Positions 47,873-57,549 are shown, counted from the stretch's first letter. The stretch: DNA of 64,000 nucleotides from Neoluteolibacter marinus (GCF_014904755.1 NZ_JACZFQ010000016.1:37286-101285); one strand, 5' to 3'. Notes: generated from the sequence alone by a model not told the origin. Program-made: numbers and translations.

Positions 47873-49648
47873 ATGCGGAAAGCGGAGTCGGGGAAGAAAG
47901 GTGACATCAAGGGAAGCCTCGCATGGGTGCTGTCCTACGTGCGGCCCTACCGCAAGGTCTTCATCCCGTCACTGATCGCGCTGTTCGTGACGGCGGGACT
48001 GGCGCTCGCGTTCCCGTTCTTCCTCAAGGACCTGGTAGGCGATCCCGCCGATGCCTGGAAGGGCGGGGGAGATGCCGTGGCGACCCGTGACAAGGCGGAC
48101 CAAGTGATCTTCTGGTTGCTCGGGGCCCTGGCTGTCCAGGCCTTCATCGCCTACTGGCGGGTCCGCGGATTCACCTGGTCGGGCGAGAGCGCCCTCAACG
48201 CCCTGCGGCGGGACTTGTTCAGCCACTTGCTGAAGCTGCCGGTTCCGTTCTTCCAGGACCAGCGCTCCGGTTCGCTCAGCAACCGGGTCTCGGCGGATCT
48301 CGCGATCGTCCGCGAAACCATCTTGAATACCGTACCGCAGGCGGTGAGGCATTCGGTGATCCTGGTCGGCGGCCTGATCTTCATCTTCATCTTCTCGTGG
48401 AAGTTGTCGCTGGTGATGCTAGCCAGCATCCCGGTCGTTGTGCTGGCCGTGGCGATTTCGGGTCGCAAGGTCCGCCAGCATTCGCGCGACGCCCAGGAGG
48501 CGCTGGCCGAGTCCGGGACCGTGATCGAGGAAAGCGTGCAGGGCATCGCGGACGTGAAGGCGTTTTCCAACGAGGGCTTCGAACTCTCCCGCTATGACCG
48601 GGCGCTCGACCGTTTCCTGCAGGTGACCTTGAAGGGCGCGAATGCCCGTGCGGCCTTCCTCTCGTTCGTGATATTCGCGATGTTCGGCACGATTGGCGGC
48701 GTCGCCTGGTTCGGTTCCCACATGCTGGCGGATGGAGAGATCACCCAGAAGAGTTTCACCGCCTTCGTGTTGTTCAGCGTGTTCGTCGGGGCCTCGTTGG
48801 GCTCGATGCCGGAAATCATCTCGCAGTTCCAGTCGATGTCCGGCGCGACCGAGCGCCTGCGCGAACTGATGGCCGAGGCTCCCGAGCAAGACGGCGCGCG
48901 CGCCGTGGGGCATCTCGAGGGGGCGCTGGCGTTCGAAGGGGTGTCCTTCCACTATCCGTCCCGCCCCGATGCCCCGGTGCTCAGCGACCTTTCCTTCGCG
49001 GCGGAACCGGGCAAGCGGATCGCCTTGGTCGGTCCCTCGGGCGCGGGCAAGTCGACGATCTTCTCGCTGATTCTCGGCTTCCACCGCCCGGAAGCTGGCC
49101 GGGTATTGTTCGACGGTGCTGACGCCTCGGAACTGCGGCTGGAGTCGCTCCGCAGGCAGATCGCCGTGGTGCCCCAGGAGGTGCTGCTGTTCGGGGGCAC
49201 CATCCGCGAAAACATCGAGTACGGCCGGCCCGGCGCGAGCGCGGCGGAGATCGAGGAAGCCGCGAAACAGGCCAATGCCCATGAATTCATCACGGCGCTG
49301 CCCGAAGGCTACGACACGGTGGTCGGTCCGCGTGGCGTGAAGATTTCCGGCGGGCAGCGCCAGCGCGTCGCGATCGCCCGCGCGATCCTCGCCGACCCGC
49401 GGGTGCTGCTTTTGGACGAGGCGACCAGTGCCCTGGACACGGAGAGCGAGCGGCTCGTCAACGAGGCACTGGAGCGGTTGATGGCGGGCCGCACCAGCCT
49501 GGTGATCGCCCACCGCCTGTCCACGGTCCGGCATGCCGATACCATCCTGGTTCTCAATCACGGCCGGTTGGTGGAGAGTGGCTCGCACGACGATCTGATG
49601 GCCTTGAACGGTACCTACCGTTTGCTGGCCGAAACTCAGCTTGCGTGA
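47873..49648 (+). CDS. ABC exporter, fused permease and ATPase (MsbA-like)
   Basis: A 591-residue half-transporter. Six membrane helices (about 25-300) with VPFFQDQRSGSLSNRVSADL in the coupling region, then the ATPase domain: Walker A GPSGAGKSTIFSLI near 385, ISGGQRQRVAIARAIL signature near 490, Walker B VLLLDEATSALD near 515 and switch His in VIAHRLSTVRHAD. Homodimers of this class export lipids or drugs; MsbA-like lipid A flipping is one option. Start ATG at 47873 (MRKAESGKKGD); a TTG at 47837 would add 12 residues. It lies 51 bases after the sulfatase gene. Confidence 0.92.
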   Translation: MRKAESGKKGDIKGSLAWVLSYVRPYRKVFIPSLIALFVTAGLALAFPFFLKDLVGDPADAWKGGGDAVATRDKADQVIFWLLGALAVQAFIAYWRVRGFTWSGESALNALRRDLFSHLLKLPVPFFQDQRSGSLSNRVSADLAIVRETILNTVPQAVRHSVILVGGLIFIFIFSWKLSLVMLASIPVVVLAVAISGRKVRQHSRDAQEALAESGTVIEESVQGIADVKAFSNEGFELSRYDRALDRFLQVTLKGANARAAFLSFVIFAMFGTIGGVAWFGSHMLADGEITQKSFTAFVLFSVFVGASLGSMPEIISQFQSMSGATERLRELMAEAPEQDGARAVGHLEGALAFEGVSFHYPSRPDAPVLSDLSFAAEPGKRIALVGPSGAGKSTIFSLILGFHRPEAGRVLFDGADASELRLESLRRQIAVVPQEVLLFGGTIRENIEYGRPGASAAEIEEAAKQANAHEFITALPEGYDTVVGPRGVKISGGQRQRVAIARAILADPRVLLLDEATSALDTESERLVNEALERLMAGRTSLVIAHRLSTVRHADTILVLNHGRLVESGSHDDLMALNGTYRLLAETQLA

Positions 49649-49678
49649 ACCGGGATTCCACCCAGATTCCAAGTCGCA

Positions 49679-50674
49679 ATGAAGACTTGGCATTACCACA
49701 GCGCCTCCGGATCCACCGCCACCACTTCCGAGGAGAACCTCCCCGAGCTGGTTGAAAGCGGCACCATCACCCCGCAGACCTTGCTCTGGACCCAGGACAT
49801 GGCCGGCTGGGAGCCTGCGGCAAAGGTGCTGCCGGACCTTTTCAAGGGGCCTGGGATGCCGCCGGCGCTGCCAGCGGGCGGTCCGCCACCGATCGGGGGA
49901 AAGCGATCGCACGAGATCGACTACGAGATCATCGGCGAGTCGATCCAGATGGTCGAGGTCGAGCTGGACCCGGGGGAAACCGTGATCGCGGAGGCCGGTG
50001 CCATGAACTACATGGAGGACGGCATCGCCTTCGAAACCAAGATGGGCGACGGCTCCACGCCGAACGAGGGGCTCATGGGCAAGCTGATGGCAGTGGGCAA
50101 GCGGGCCCTGACCGGCGAGTCGATCTTCATGACCCACTTCACCAACCGCGGCGGCGGCAAGAAGCGCGTGACCTTTGCCGCACCCTATCCGGGTACGGTG
50201 GTTCCCGTGGATCTCTCGCAACAGGGAGGCGAGTTGCTTTGCCAAAAGGATGCTTTCCTGTGTGCGGCGATGGGCACCCAGGTTGGCATCGCGTTCAACA
50301 AGAAGTTCGGCGCGGGCTTGTTCGGTGGCGAGGGCTTCATTCTCCAGCGTCTGCAGGGGGACGGCATGGCCTTCGTCCATGCGGGCGGCACCGTCGTCCG
50401 GAAGGAACTGAAGGGCGAGAAGCTGTATGTCGACACCGGCTGCCTGGTCGCCTTCACCAAGGGAATCAACTACGACATCCAGCGCGCGGGAAACCTGAAG
50501 TCGATGGTCTTCGGGGGAGAAGGGCTGTTCCTCGCGACCCTGCAAGGTCACGGGTCGGTGTGGCTGCAAAGCATGCCGTTCTCGCGCCTGGCCCAGCGCA
50601 TCACCGGGATGTACGCCACCGGCAAGGGCGAGGGTTCGGTGATCGGCGGACTGGGGAACCTGTTCGGCGATTGA
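49679..50674 (+). CDS. GYF_2 domain fused to AIM24/TIGR00266 family protein
   Basis: A 331-residue cytoplasmic protein with two parts. Residues 1-50 are a GYF_2 (DUF4339) domain: [21 protein letters not shown], shortened here, then [24 protein letters not shown]. After a Pro/Gly linker, residues 78-331 form the AIM24 beta-domain: [79 protein letters not shown]. Gly-rich loops are typical. Function of bacterial AIM24 proteins is not established. It follows the ABC exporter by 30 bases. Confidence 0.88.
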   Translation: MKTWHYHSASGSTATTSEENLPELVESGTITPQTLLWTQDMAGWEPAAKVLPDLFKGPGMPPALPAGGPPPIGGKRSHEIDYEIIGESIQMVEVELDPGETVIAEAGAMNYMEDGIAFETKMGDGSTPNEGLMGKLMAVGKRALTGESIFMTHFTNRGGGKKRVTFAAPYPGTVVPVDLSQQGGELLCQKDAFLCAAMGTQVGIAFNKKFGAGLFGGEGFILQRLQGDGMAFVHAGGTVVRKELKGEKLYVDTGCLVAFTKGINYDIQRAGNLKSMVFGGEGLFLATLQGHGSVWLQSMPFSRLAQRITGMYATGKGEGSVIGGLGNLFGD

Positions 50675-50687
50675 GCCCGGAGCGGAC

Positions 50688-51017
50688 CTAGATGTCGTCC
50701 TTGGCCCAGCCTGGTTTGAAGATCAGCAGGAGGCCGAGGACGATCGCGAGCAGGCCGTAGCGGCCACTGGCGAACAGGATGCTACCCGTCCCCATGATCA
50801 CCGCCACGATGCCCGTCAGGCGCGGCAGAACCGGGGACTCCCGCCGGGGGATGAAGTGTCCGGCGGCCCGCGCCTCGGTGATGATCGCCTCGATCTCGTA
50901 ATCGTCGAGCAGTCCGCCCATGCCCTCCGCGTCGAGGGACCGGCGGATGGCCCGCTTGGTGCCGCCCTTCATGGCAAGGCCTCGCACCAGGTCCTTCGCG
51001 TCGTCGCGGATCAACAT
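50688..51017 (-). CDS. Small membrane protein with N-terminal helical domain
   Basis: A 109-residue protein. Residues 1-60 are soluble and helical (MLIRDDAKDLVRGLAMKGGT, RSLDAEGMGGLLDDYEIEAII); the C-terminal third holds two membrane segments (LTGIVAVIMGTGSILFA and YGLLAIVLGLLLIFKPGW). It is convergent with the AIM24 gene. A TTGCCA and a TTAGAT element precede the ATG at 51017 by 8 bases, suggesting a very short leader. No known family recognised. Confidence 0.7.
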   Translation of the reverse strand: MLIRDDAKDLVRGLAMKGGTKRAIRRSLDAEGMGGLLDDYEIEAIITEARAAGHFIPRRESPVLPRLTGIVAVIMGTGSILFASGRYGLLAIVLGLLLIFKPGWAKDDI

Positions 51018-51052
51018 CGGGGACGATCTAACAGGCGTTAACGACGTGGCAA
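51018..51052 (-). promoter_or_regulatory. Putative near-leaderless promoter of the small membrane protein gene
   Basis: Minus strand TTGCCA (51052-51047), 15-16 bases, TTAGAT/TAGATC (51031-51025), then the ATG at 51017. The leader would be at most one or two bases. Confidence 0.4.
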
Positions 51053-51064
51053 GGCTCCATCCGT

Positions 51065-52078
51065 TCAGAGCTTGAACCGCGCCTTCACCGCCTCGCGCTT
51101 CAGGCGCAGTTCCCGCCATTCGTTGACCAGGCGGCTGGCCTCGATGACCCCGCATCCGGCGGGCAGGAGGAGCTCTCGGTCCTGCCACCAGATCCCGCGG
51201 ATCGCGACGATGGCGTGGAACTCGCCGTCAACGATGGCGCCGAAGGGGGCTCCGAACTCGTCCGGCGTGCCGAGGCGCCGCCGCCACTCGATGAGTTGAT
51301 CCAGCGTCTCCGCGGTGCGGGGCAGGGGGCCGAGCGCAGGCGTCGGGTGGAGCCGCCGGATCAGGGCGTCGGGCGACTCGCCGTCGAACAAGTCGACCTC
51401 GATCGGCGTGTGGAAGTGGACGATCGATCCCAGCTCCATGATCCCGCGGGGCCCGCGGCGGACGGTGCCGATGTCGCCGAGCTTGGAGACCAGCGTCTGG
51501 GCCACATACTCGTGTTCCCGGATTTCCTTTTCATCCACTTCCAGCACGTCGCGTTCCTCGGTGCGGGCGGTGCCGGCCAGGGCCATGGTCCGGAGAGTGG
51601 TGCCGGCCAGGGAAAGCAATCTTTCGGGCGAAGTTCCCGCGAATCCACGGGTGTCGTCCGCAAATCCGTAGCCGAGCCGCGGCTCGACGCATCCTGCCGC
51701 CGAAGCGAGCAGGCGACGTCCCGGCGCAACGTCCAGCGTTCCGCGCTCCACGACCACGGGTACGGTTTTCTCGAAAGCCCCGGCGCGGATGGCCGCCGTG
51801 ATCTCCTGGAAGACAGCGGCAAAGCCAGACGCTTCGGGTGCTTCCCATTGGCAGGTTGCCTTCAGGTCGGATCCGATGAAGCGTGCCGCTGCTTCGGCAT
51901 GGGGAATCAGCTCCCAGCGGCCGGGAATCTTCCAGGGCGTTCCGGAGGTCAGCCCGAAGTCATTCTGATAGAAAGCCGCACCCGTGGCAGGCGCTGCCGC
52001 GGCACTTTGGAATGGCCCGTGGCCGATCAAAGTCCGGCCGTCCGGCAAATCGAGGAACGCGATGCTTCCGGACTTCAT
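51065..52078 (-). CDS. Chorismate-binding enzyme, isochorismate synthase (MenF/EntC)-like
   Basis: A 337-residue member of the anthranilate/isochorismate synthase family. Diagnostic blocks: ALAGTARTEERDVLEVDEKEIREHEYV in parts (ALAGTAR, KEIREHEYV) near 190-210, MELGSIVHFHTPIEVDL near 235 and HPTPALGPLPR near 265; the GCGVIEASRLVNEWREL C-terminus is the GaGIvxxSxPxxEwxE block. HPTPAxG favours isochorismate synthase over anthranilate or ADC synthase. It would start menaquinone or siderophore synthesis; no other men genes are near. The N-terminal region is short. ATG overlaps the upstream stop (ATGA). Confidence 0.85.
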   Translation of the reverse strand: MKSGSIAFLDLPDGRTLIGHGPFQSAAAAPATGAAFYQNDFGLTSGTPWKIPGRWELIPHAEAAARFIGSDLKATCQWEAPEASGFAAVFQEITAAIRAGAFEKTVPVVVERGTLDVAPGRRLLASAAGCVEPRLGYGFADDTRGFAGTSPERLLSLAGTTLRTMALAGTARTEERDVLEVDEKEIREHEYVAQTLVSKLGDIGTVRRGPRGIMELGSIVHFHTPIEVDLFDGESPDALIRRLHPTPALGPLPRTAETLDQLIEWRRRLGTPDEFGAPFGAIVDGEFHAIVAIRGIWWQDRELLLPAGCGVIEASRLVNEWRELRLKREAVKARFKL

Positions 52079-52491
52079 GGATTCCGGGATTGTGCGCGCA
52101 TTTGGTTGATCTCCTCGGACATTGCCGAGGCGAGTTGCTCCAGTTCCCGTTGCCGGGCCGCGGCGCTGGCGGCCCTGAAGCCATGCAGGGCAAAGCCGAT
52201 GGCGAAAACCACGACGCCGCAGGATCCGGCAAGAGCCGCAATCGACAGCACTTGCATCCCCTTCACAATGGAGGTTTCCGATCCGGTGGACGAACCGGTG
52301 TAGGAACTGAAGAGGTAGGCGGCACCACCGGCATAGCCGATCATCCCCAAGGTGGCCAAAAGGAGACCGCTGAACAGGCACCACCAGGCTCCGTTCCTGC
52401 CAGCCTTATGCAAGGCAACCACGCCGGCCCACAGGGCTGCGAGCAAGGCCACCACGAGAACCAAGCCGATGATCGAAAAGCCCGTTGCCAT
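52075..52491 (-). CDS. Membrane protein of unknown function
   Basis: A 138-residue protein with three or four membrane helices: FSIIGLVLVVALLAALWAGV, GAWWCLFSGLLLATLGMIGY and IAALAGSCGVVVFAIGFAL. A short helical tail (ARQRELEQLASAMSEEINQMRA) could form a coiled coil. Its stop overlaps the start of the MenF-like gene, so it is co-translated with it. It lies 53 bases after rbfA on the same strand. No family recognised. Confidence 0.75.
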   Translation of the reverse strand: MATGFSIIGLVLVVALLAALWAGVVALHKAGRNGAWWCLFSGLLLATLGMIGYAGGAAYLFSSYTGSSTGSETSIVKGMQVLSIAALAGSCGVVVFAIGFALHGFRAASAAARQRELEQLASAMSEEINQMRAQSRNP

Positions 52492-52544
52492 GCGGGATTC
52501 AATCCGTCGCAGGAAAGCGAGTCAACCGCGGCCGGTTTGCCGCT

Positions 52545-52913
52545 TCAGGCGGAGTTCCCGTCGTCGCCGTCGGTCGCCGTGGGAAGCTTGGCCACCTCGT
52601 CGAGGAGATTGACGATGTCCACGCCGCGGGCGGCGGAGTCATCGTGGCGGAACGTCAAGACAGGCGTCGACTTGAGCACCACCCGCTTGAAGACCTTCTT
52701 CTGGATCGCCCCGTGCTCGTTGTTGAGCTTCTCCAGGACATCGGAGAAGCGGCCGCCGAGCACGCCGATCCAGACCTTGGCCTCCTTGATGTCCTGGGTG
52801 GTCTCCACTTCGCTGACCGTCACGAGGGCACCATTCCACTCGTAATCCCGCTGGATCACGGTGCCGATCTCACGCTTCAGCAGCTCATTGATTCGGTCGA
52901 TGCGAAGGCTCAT
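52545..52913 (-). CDS. rbfA: Ribosome-binding factor A
   Basis: Helps 30S subunit maturation by binding near helix 1 of 16S rRNA; 122 residues, KH-like fold. It starts MSLRIDRINELLKREIGTVI, followed by LVTVSEVETTQDIKEAKVWIG in parts (VTVSEVETT, KEAKVWIG) and the C-terminal TPVLTFRHDDSAARGVDI block typical of RbfA. It is the third gene of nusA-infB-rbfA, 113 bases after infB. truB is not next to it as it often is. Confidence 0.93.
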   Translation of the reverse strand: MSLRIDRINELLKREIGTVIQRDYEWNGALVTVSEVETTQDIKEAKVWIGVLGGRFSDVLEKLNNEHGAIQKKVFKRVVLKSTPVLTFRHDDSAARGVDIVNLLDEVAKLPTATDGDDGNSA

Positions 52914-53026
52914 GGAAAAGACGGTTGCTCAGTTGGCGGTCGGTAACAAGGACGGGAGGTCCCGGGCAGGTTCCCGGCGGTTGATTGCCGGGAACCGGGG
53001 CCTGGATGAGACCGGCAAACCGCGGA

Positions 53027-55165
53027 TCAAAGGGTCTGCGGAATCTTCTCGAGCGTGTAGCACTCGATGACGTCGCCTTCCTGGTATTCGTTGAAATCGC
53101 CGAGGCGAATCCCGCACTCCATGCCCGCCTTGACCTCTTCCACTTCGTCCTGGAAGCGGCGGAGGGTGGACATCTTCCCGTCGAAGACCGGCACCTTGCC
53201 ACGGATGACGCGGGCGTGGGCCTTGCGGTGGACTTTGCCGTCGGTGACGTAGGAGCCGGCGGCGCGACCCTTCGCCTTGGAGAGCTTGAAGACCATCCTG
53301 ACTTCGGCGTGGCCGATGATGTTCTCGCGGGTGAGCGGGTCGAGGAGGCCGAGCATGGCTTCCCGGACCTGGTCGATCAGCTCATAGACGATCGAGTAGA
53401 GCTTCACCTGGACGCCCTCGGACTTGACCGTCTTCACCGCGTTGCTCTCGACCTTGACGTTGAAGCCGAGGATGACCGCATCGGCGGAGCTGGCCATCTG
53501 GACGTCGCCTTCGCTGATCGCGCCGGCGCCGGCGATGATGATCTGGGTGTTGACCTTGTCCGACTTGATGTCGCCGATGGCCTTGCGGATGGCTTCCACC
53601 GATCCCTGGGCGTCGCACTTGAGGATGAGCTTGAGAACCGACTTTTCGCCCCCGTCGCGGACGACGGAGAAAAGGTCTTCCATGCGGCTCTTCTGCGGGA
53701 CGTGGAGACGCTCGGCGCGGCGCTCGAGCTGGCGCTCGCTGGCCAGCTTCTGGGCGGCGCGGATCGAGTCCATCTCGACGAGCTCGTCGCCGACGTGGGG
53801 CATTTCCTCGAAGCCGACGATTTCGACCGGGGTGCCGGGCTTGGCTTCCTTGATCTGTTTGCCCATGTCGTTGATCAGCGCCTTCACCTTGCCGGCGAAG
53901 GGACCGCAGATGAACGGGGTGCCAACCTTGAGCGTGCCGGTTTCGACAATGCCGGAGGCGGTGGCGCCGCGGCCGGGCTGGACGCGGGCCTCGATCATGG
54001 CAGCACGGGCGTGACCTTTCGGGTTCGCCTTCAGTTCGAGGACCTCGGCCTGCAGGGCGAGGAGCTCGAGCAAGTCGGGGATGCCGGCGCCGGTCAGTGC
54101 GGAGATTTCGATGCACTCGATGTCACCGCCGAAGTCGACGGTCTGGAGGCCTTTCTCCGCGAGCTGGGTCTTGACCCGGGTCGGGTTGGCGGTGGAGAGG
54201 TCGCACTTGTTGATGGCGACGATGATCGTCTTCTTGGCCTTCTTCGCGTGCTCGATGGCCTCGACGGTCTGCGGCATGATGCCGTCATTGGCGGCCACGA
54301 CCAGCACCACGATGTCGGTGATGTCTGCACCGCGGGCGCGCATGTCGGAGAAGATGGCGTGGCCCGGCGTATCGATGAAGGTGATCGGCTTGCCGTCGTG
54401 CTCTACCTTGTAGGCGGCGACGTGCTGGGTGATGCCGCCGGCCTCGCCCGCGGTGATGCGGGACTTGCGGATGTAGTCGAGCAGGGAGGTCTTGCCGTGG
54501 TCGACGTGACCCATGATCGTGATGATCGGCGGACGCAGCTGGAGTTCATCCTCCGGCTCGTCGACGGGAGCCTCGGGCTCCACCACGATTTCCTCGGTCT
54601 TGTGGATGCCGGCGCCCTTTTCGCGCTTCTCGCGCTCGAAGACGAAGCCATGGAGTTCGCAGACCTTTTCGGCGACATCCGGCTCGATCGCCTGGTTCGG
54701 CGCGACAAAGACCTGCAGCTTGATCAGGTCGGCAAGAAGCACGAAGGGCTTGAGACCCATCAGGCCGGCGAGATCGCTGACGATGATCGGGGGCTTGATG
54801 CTGATCAGCTTGCCGTCTTCCGCGACCGTGCCGGCGGGTTCTTCCGGAGAAACCGAGCTGGCCGGCGGCGGAGCCGGAACCTCGACCGCGGGCGTCGGTT
54901 CCTCTTCTTCAAGCAGCTTCGAAATCACGGGCAACACCGCCTTGCCGGACTGCTCGGTCTTGCGGACCGTGGGGCGCTTCTTCTTCCCGCCGTCCTCGAA
55001 AAGGTCGAGGGCGTTCGCTTTGGCTTCGTCGAGGGCGCTTGGCTGCGGGGTCTCCGCTTCTTTCGCGGCGGAGCGCTGGCGCTCGCGGCGCGAGGGTGCC
55101 TTCGGTTGGTCGATGAGATCGAGAACCTTGCGTTTCGGAGGAGTACTGTCGCTGTCTTTGGCCAT
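53027..55165 (-). CDS. infB: Translation initiation factor IF-2
   Basis: GTPase that brings initiator tRNA to the 30S subunit; 712 residues. The N-terminal region (1-145) is short and charged; IF2N-like motifs follow ([18 protein letters not shown]). G domain: G1 [16 protein letters not shown] near 218, G2/G3 [15 protein letters not shown] near 268, G4 NKCDL near 320. Domains II-IV follow, ending [23 protein letters not shown] in parts ([17 protein letters not shown]). Upstream is nusA (59 bases). A hairpin at 55188-55206 lies in that gap. Confidence 0.97.
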   Translation of the reverse strand: MAKDSDSTPPKRKVLDLIDQPKAPSRRERQRSAAKEAETPQPSALDEAKANALDLFEDGGKKKRPTVRKTEQSGKAVLPVISKLLEEEEPTPAVEVPAPPPASSVSPEEPAGTVAEDGKLISIKPPIIVSDLAGLMGLKPFVLLADLIKLQVFVAPNQAIEPDVAEKVCELHGFVFEREKREKGAGIHKTEEIVVEPEAPVDEPEDELQLRPPIITIMGHVDHGKTSLLDYIRKSRITAGEAGGITQHVAAYKVEHDGKPITFIDTPGHAIFSDMRARGADITDIVVLVVAANDGIMPQTVEAIEHAKKAKKTIIVAINKCDLSTANPTRVKTQLAEKGLQTVDFGGDIECIEISALTGAGIPDLLELLALQAEVLELKANPKGHARAAMIEARVQPGRGATASGIVETGTLKVGTPFICGPFAGKVKALINDMGKQIKEAKPGTPVEIVGFEEMPHVGDELVEMDSIRAAQKLASERQLERRAERLHVPQKSRMEDLFSVVRDGGEKSVLKLILKCDAQGSVEAIRKAIGDIKSDKVNTQIIIAGAGAISEGDVQMASSADAVILGFNVKVESNAVKTVKSEGVQVKLYSIVYELIDQVREAMLGLLDPLTRENIIGHAEVRMVFKLSKAKGRAAGSYVTDGKVHRKAHARVIRGKVPVFDGKMSTLRRFQDEVEEVKAGMECGIRLGDFNEYQEGDVIECYTLEKIPQTL

Positions 55166-55187
55166 TAGGCGTGTCGTGTCGTCGTTT

Positions 55188-55206
55188 CGGGATCGTCGTG
55201 ATCCCG
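55188..55206 (-). other. Hairpin in the nusA-infB spacer
   Basis: A perfect 7-bp stem, CGGGATC facing GATCCCG, with a 5-base loop. No T-run follows, so it is not a clear terminator; it could be a processing or attenuation element. Confidence 0.5.
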
Positions 55207-55224
55207 GGTGGAAAATTCAGGGTG

Positions 55225-56490
55225 TCAGGCCGAGGGGGCGTCGCCCTTGGCGCGGGCGAGGATGTCGAGGGCGCGCTCTTCGGAGACCTCCAGGTTGGAG
55301 GCAATATACTCGACGGGCATTTCCGCGACAATCTCGGAACTCATGCCGCCGGCGCGGAACAGCTTGTCGGCCAGTTCGTCGTCAAGGCCGAGCTGTTCGG
55401 CGATGGAGTGGGCTGCGCCGGCGATCTTCTTCTCGAACTGTTCGAGCTTGCTCTCGTCCTTGCGGACCTGGACGTCCCAGCCCATCAGGCGGGAGGAAAG
55501 GCGGGCGTTCTGGCCGCGGCGGCCGATTGCCTTGCTCAGGTCTTCCTCGTCGACGGTGACGTTCACCACGCGGTTCTCCTCGTCGATGGTGACGCTGCGG
55601 AGGATCGCCGGCTTGAGCGCCTCGCGGACGAATTCATCGGGGTTGTCGCTCCAGCGGATGATGTCGACCTTCTCGTTGTTGAGCTCGCGGACGATGTTCT
55701 TCACGCGTGCACCGCGCAGGCCGACGCAGGCGCCGACCGGGTCGACCTTGTCGTCGGTGCTCCAGACGGCGACCTTGGTGCGGTAGCCGGCTTCACGGGC
55801 GATGCCGCGGATTTCCACGGTGTGGTCGGAGATCTCGTTGACCTCGGCCTCGAAGAGCCGGCGAACGAAGTTCGGGTGGCTGCGGGAAAGGATGATCTCG
55901 GGGCCGCGGCCTTCGTTTTCGACGGCGACGACGTAGGCACGGATGCGGTCGCCGATGTTGTATTCCTCGGTCTGGACCCGCTCGCGGGAGGGCATCACGC
56001 CTTCGAACTTGCCGAGGTCGATGAGGACGTCGCTGCGGTCGAAGCGCCGGACGGTGCCGGACACCACGTCACCGGCGCGGTCCTTGAACTCCTCGTAGAT
56101 CATCTCCTTCTCCGCCTGGCGGAGCCGCTGCATCATCGTCTGCTTGGCCGTTTGCACGGCGATGCGGCCGAAGTCCTTGGGAGTGACGTTGAACTCCATG
56201 TGCTCGTCGAGTTCGACGGAGGGATTGCGGCGCTGGGCGAGCTTGAGCGGGACTTCGTTGAACTTGTCCTGGTAATCGTCGTCGGGCACCACCTTGAGGC
56301 TGGCGAAGATGCGGGTCTCGCCCTTCTTGGTGTTGACCTCGGCGCGCATGATCTCGATGGCGTCAGCGCCGGGGACCATTTTGCGATAGGCGGAAATGAA
56401 GGCGTACTCGAGCGCGGCGACGACCTTGTCGCGGTCGATGCCTTTTTCTTTCTCGTAGTAATCGATGAGAGCGACGATGTCGTTGGTCAT
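55225..56490 (-). CDS. nusA: Transcription termination/antitermination factor NusA
   Basis: RNA-polymerase-binding factor; 421 residues. N-terminal domain 1-125 (MTNDIVALIDYYEKEKGID), S1 domain about 135-200 (GDVVSGTVRRFDRSDVLIDLG), KH1 and KH2 about 200-345 (VGACVGLRGARVKNIVREL, GRRGQNARLSSRLMGWDVQV), and one short C-terminal helical repeat (SEERALDILARAKGDAPSA). Start ATG at 56490. The gene leads the nusA-infB-rbfA operon; rimP, usual upstream of nusA, is absent. A divergent HAD gene lies 298 bases upstream. Confidence 0.96.
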   Translation of the reverse strand: MTNDIVALIDYYEKEKGIDRDKVVAALEYAFISAYRKMVPGADAIEIMRAEVNTKKGETRIFASLKVVPDDDYQDKFNEVPLKLAQRRNPSVELDEHMEFNVTPKDFGRIAVQTAKQTMMQRLRQAEKEMIYEEFKDRAGDVVSGTVRRFDRSDVLIDLGKFEGVMPSRERVQTEEYNIGDRIRAYVVAVENEGRGPEIILSRSHPNFVRRLFEAEVNEISDHTVEIRGIAREAGYRTKVAVWSTDDKVDPVGACVGLRGARVKNIVRELNNEKVDIIRWSDNPDEFVREALKPAILRSVTIDEENRVVNVTVDEEDLSKAIGRRGQNARLSSRLMGWDVQVRKDESKLEQFEKKIAGAAHSIAEQLGLDDELADKLFRAGGMSSEIVAEMPVEYIASNLEVSEERALDILARAKGDAPSA

Positions 56491-56788
56491 GGCGGGCAGT
56501 GCGGCGCTGGGCGCTCCGTATGTCCAGAGACGCGAAAGAGCGGGTTTTTCGACCCACCCTTTCGTGTCGGAAGATTGATGGGCGGGGGGATACGGCGGAA
56601 AACCTTGAGTTGCAAGCCGAATCTCGGCACGGAACGGGGGCCGGGGAGTGTGCGTTGGCGCCGGAGCGGCGCCTCTGAAGATTGCAGGCTTGAGGAAGGG
56701 AGGGGAATCGAACGGACGAGCCGCTCGGAGCGGCAATCCGGGAAATCGCCGGACTTGGCGGTGCCGCGGAAATGGAGAGAGTCGTCCG
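56491..56788. other. Divergent intergenic region nusA / HAD
   Basis: 298 bases without a gene. A perfect 6-bp hairpin (GGCGCC facing GGCGCC) lies near 56660-56676. No tRNA, rimP remnant or convincing promoter element was seen. Confidence 0.5.
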
Positions 56789-57472
56789 GTGATCCGCGCC
56801 CTTTTCTTCGACGCCGCCGGCACCCTGATCGAGCCGGCCGAACCGGTTGCCGCCGTCTATTCCAGGTGCTTTTCGGAGCATGGATGGGAAGTCGGGATCG
56901 AGCCGGTCCGGGATGCGTTCGGGAAGGTGTTTTCGGCGATGGAAGTGCCGGACTACCACGGCGACCCCGATGGCGACCGGGCTGAGGTCCGGTGGTGGCG
57001 GCAAGTGGTGGAGCGCACCCTCCGGGCCTGCGAAATGGATCCCGCGACGGATCCGGAGCGGTTTGACGGTTGTTTCGCCGCCCTTTTTTCGCACTATGCA
57101 ATGCCGGCATCCTGGCGGGTCTTTCCAGAGGTCGTCCCGGTGCTGGAACAAGCTCGCGGGGAGGGGCTGCGGATCGGGGTGGTGTCGAACTTCGACCGGC
57201 GCTTGCACGCCATCCTCGACGGGTGGGGGCTCAGCTTTGATTTCGTTCTGACCTCATCCGAGGCCCGGGCCCGCAAGCCGGATGCGGCGATCTTCCGGCA
57301 AGCCCTCGGACGGGTGGCGCTGGATGCCGGCGAGGTGATGCATGCCGGCGATTCCCGCTCGGCGGATCACCAGGGTGCCCTGGGGGTCGGAATCATTCCT
57401 TACCTGCTGGATCGGCCGCGGAACGATCTCCACGGTTTCATGGACGAGGTGATTTCAAGGCGGCGAAAATGA
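56789..57472 (+). CDS. HAD-superfamily hydrolase, REG-2-like
   Basis: A 227-residue hydrolase. Motif I is IRALFFDAAGTLIEP, nucleophile Asp8, but the second aspartate of DxDGT is replaced by alanine, a trait of the REG-2-like branch. Motif II IGVVSNFDRRL near 130, motif III lysine in ARARKPDAAIF near 163 and motif IV HAGDSRSADHQGA near 188. The helical cap lies between residues 15 and 110. GTG at 56789 is the only start that gives a proper beta-strand before motif I. Substrate unknown. The tRNA-Lys gene follows. Confidence 0.88.
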   Translation: MIRALFFDAAGTLIEPAEPVAAVYSRCFSEHGWEVGIEPVRDAFGKVFSAMEVPDYHGDPDGDRAEVRWWRQVVERTLRACEMDPATDPERFDGCFAALFSHYAMPASWRVFPEVVPVLEQARGEGLRIGVVSNFDRRLHAILDGWGLSFDFVLTSSEARARKPDAAIFRQALGRVALDAGEVMHAGDSRSADHQGALGVGIIPYLLDRPRNDLHGFMDEVISRRRK

Positions 57473-57549
57473 TCTTGCCAAAGTCCGGACCCGCCCCTAT
57501 CCCTCGCCGCCCCGGCCGCCGGCGACCCCGTCGGTGCCGCTCACCAAAA

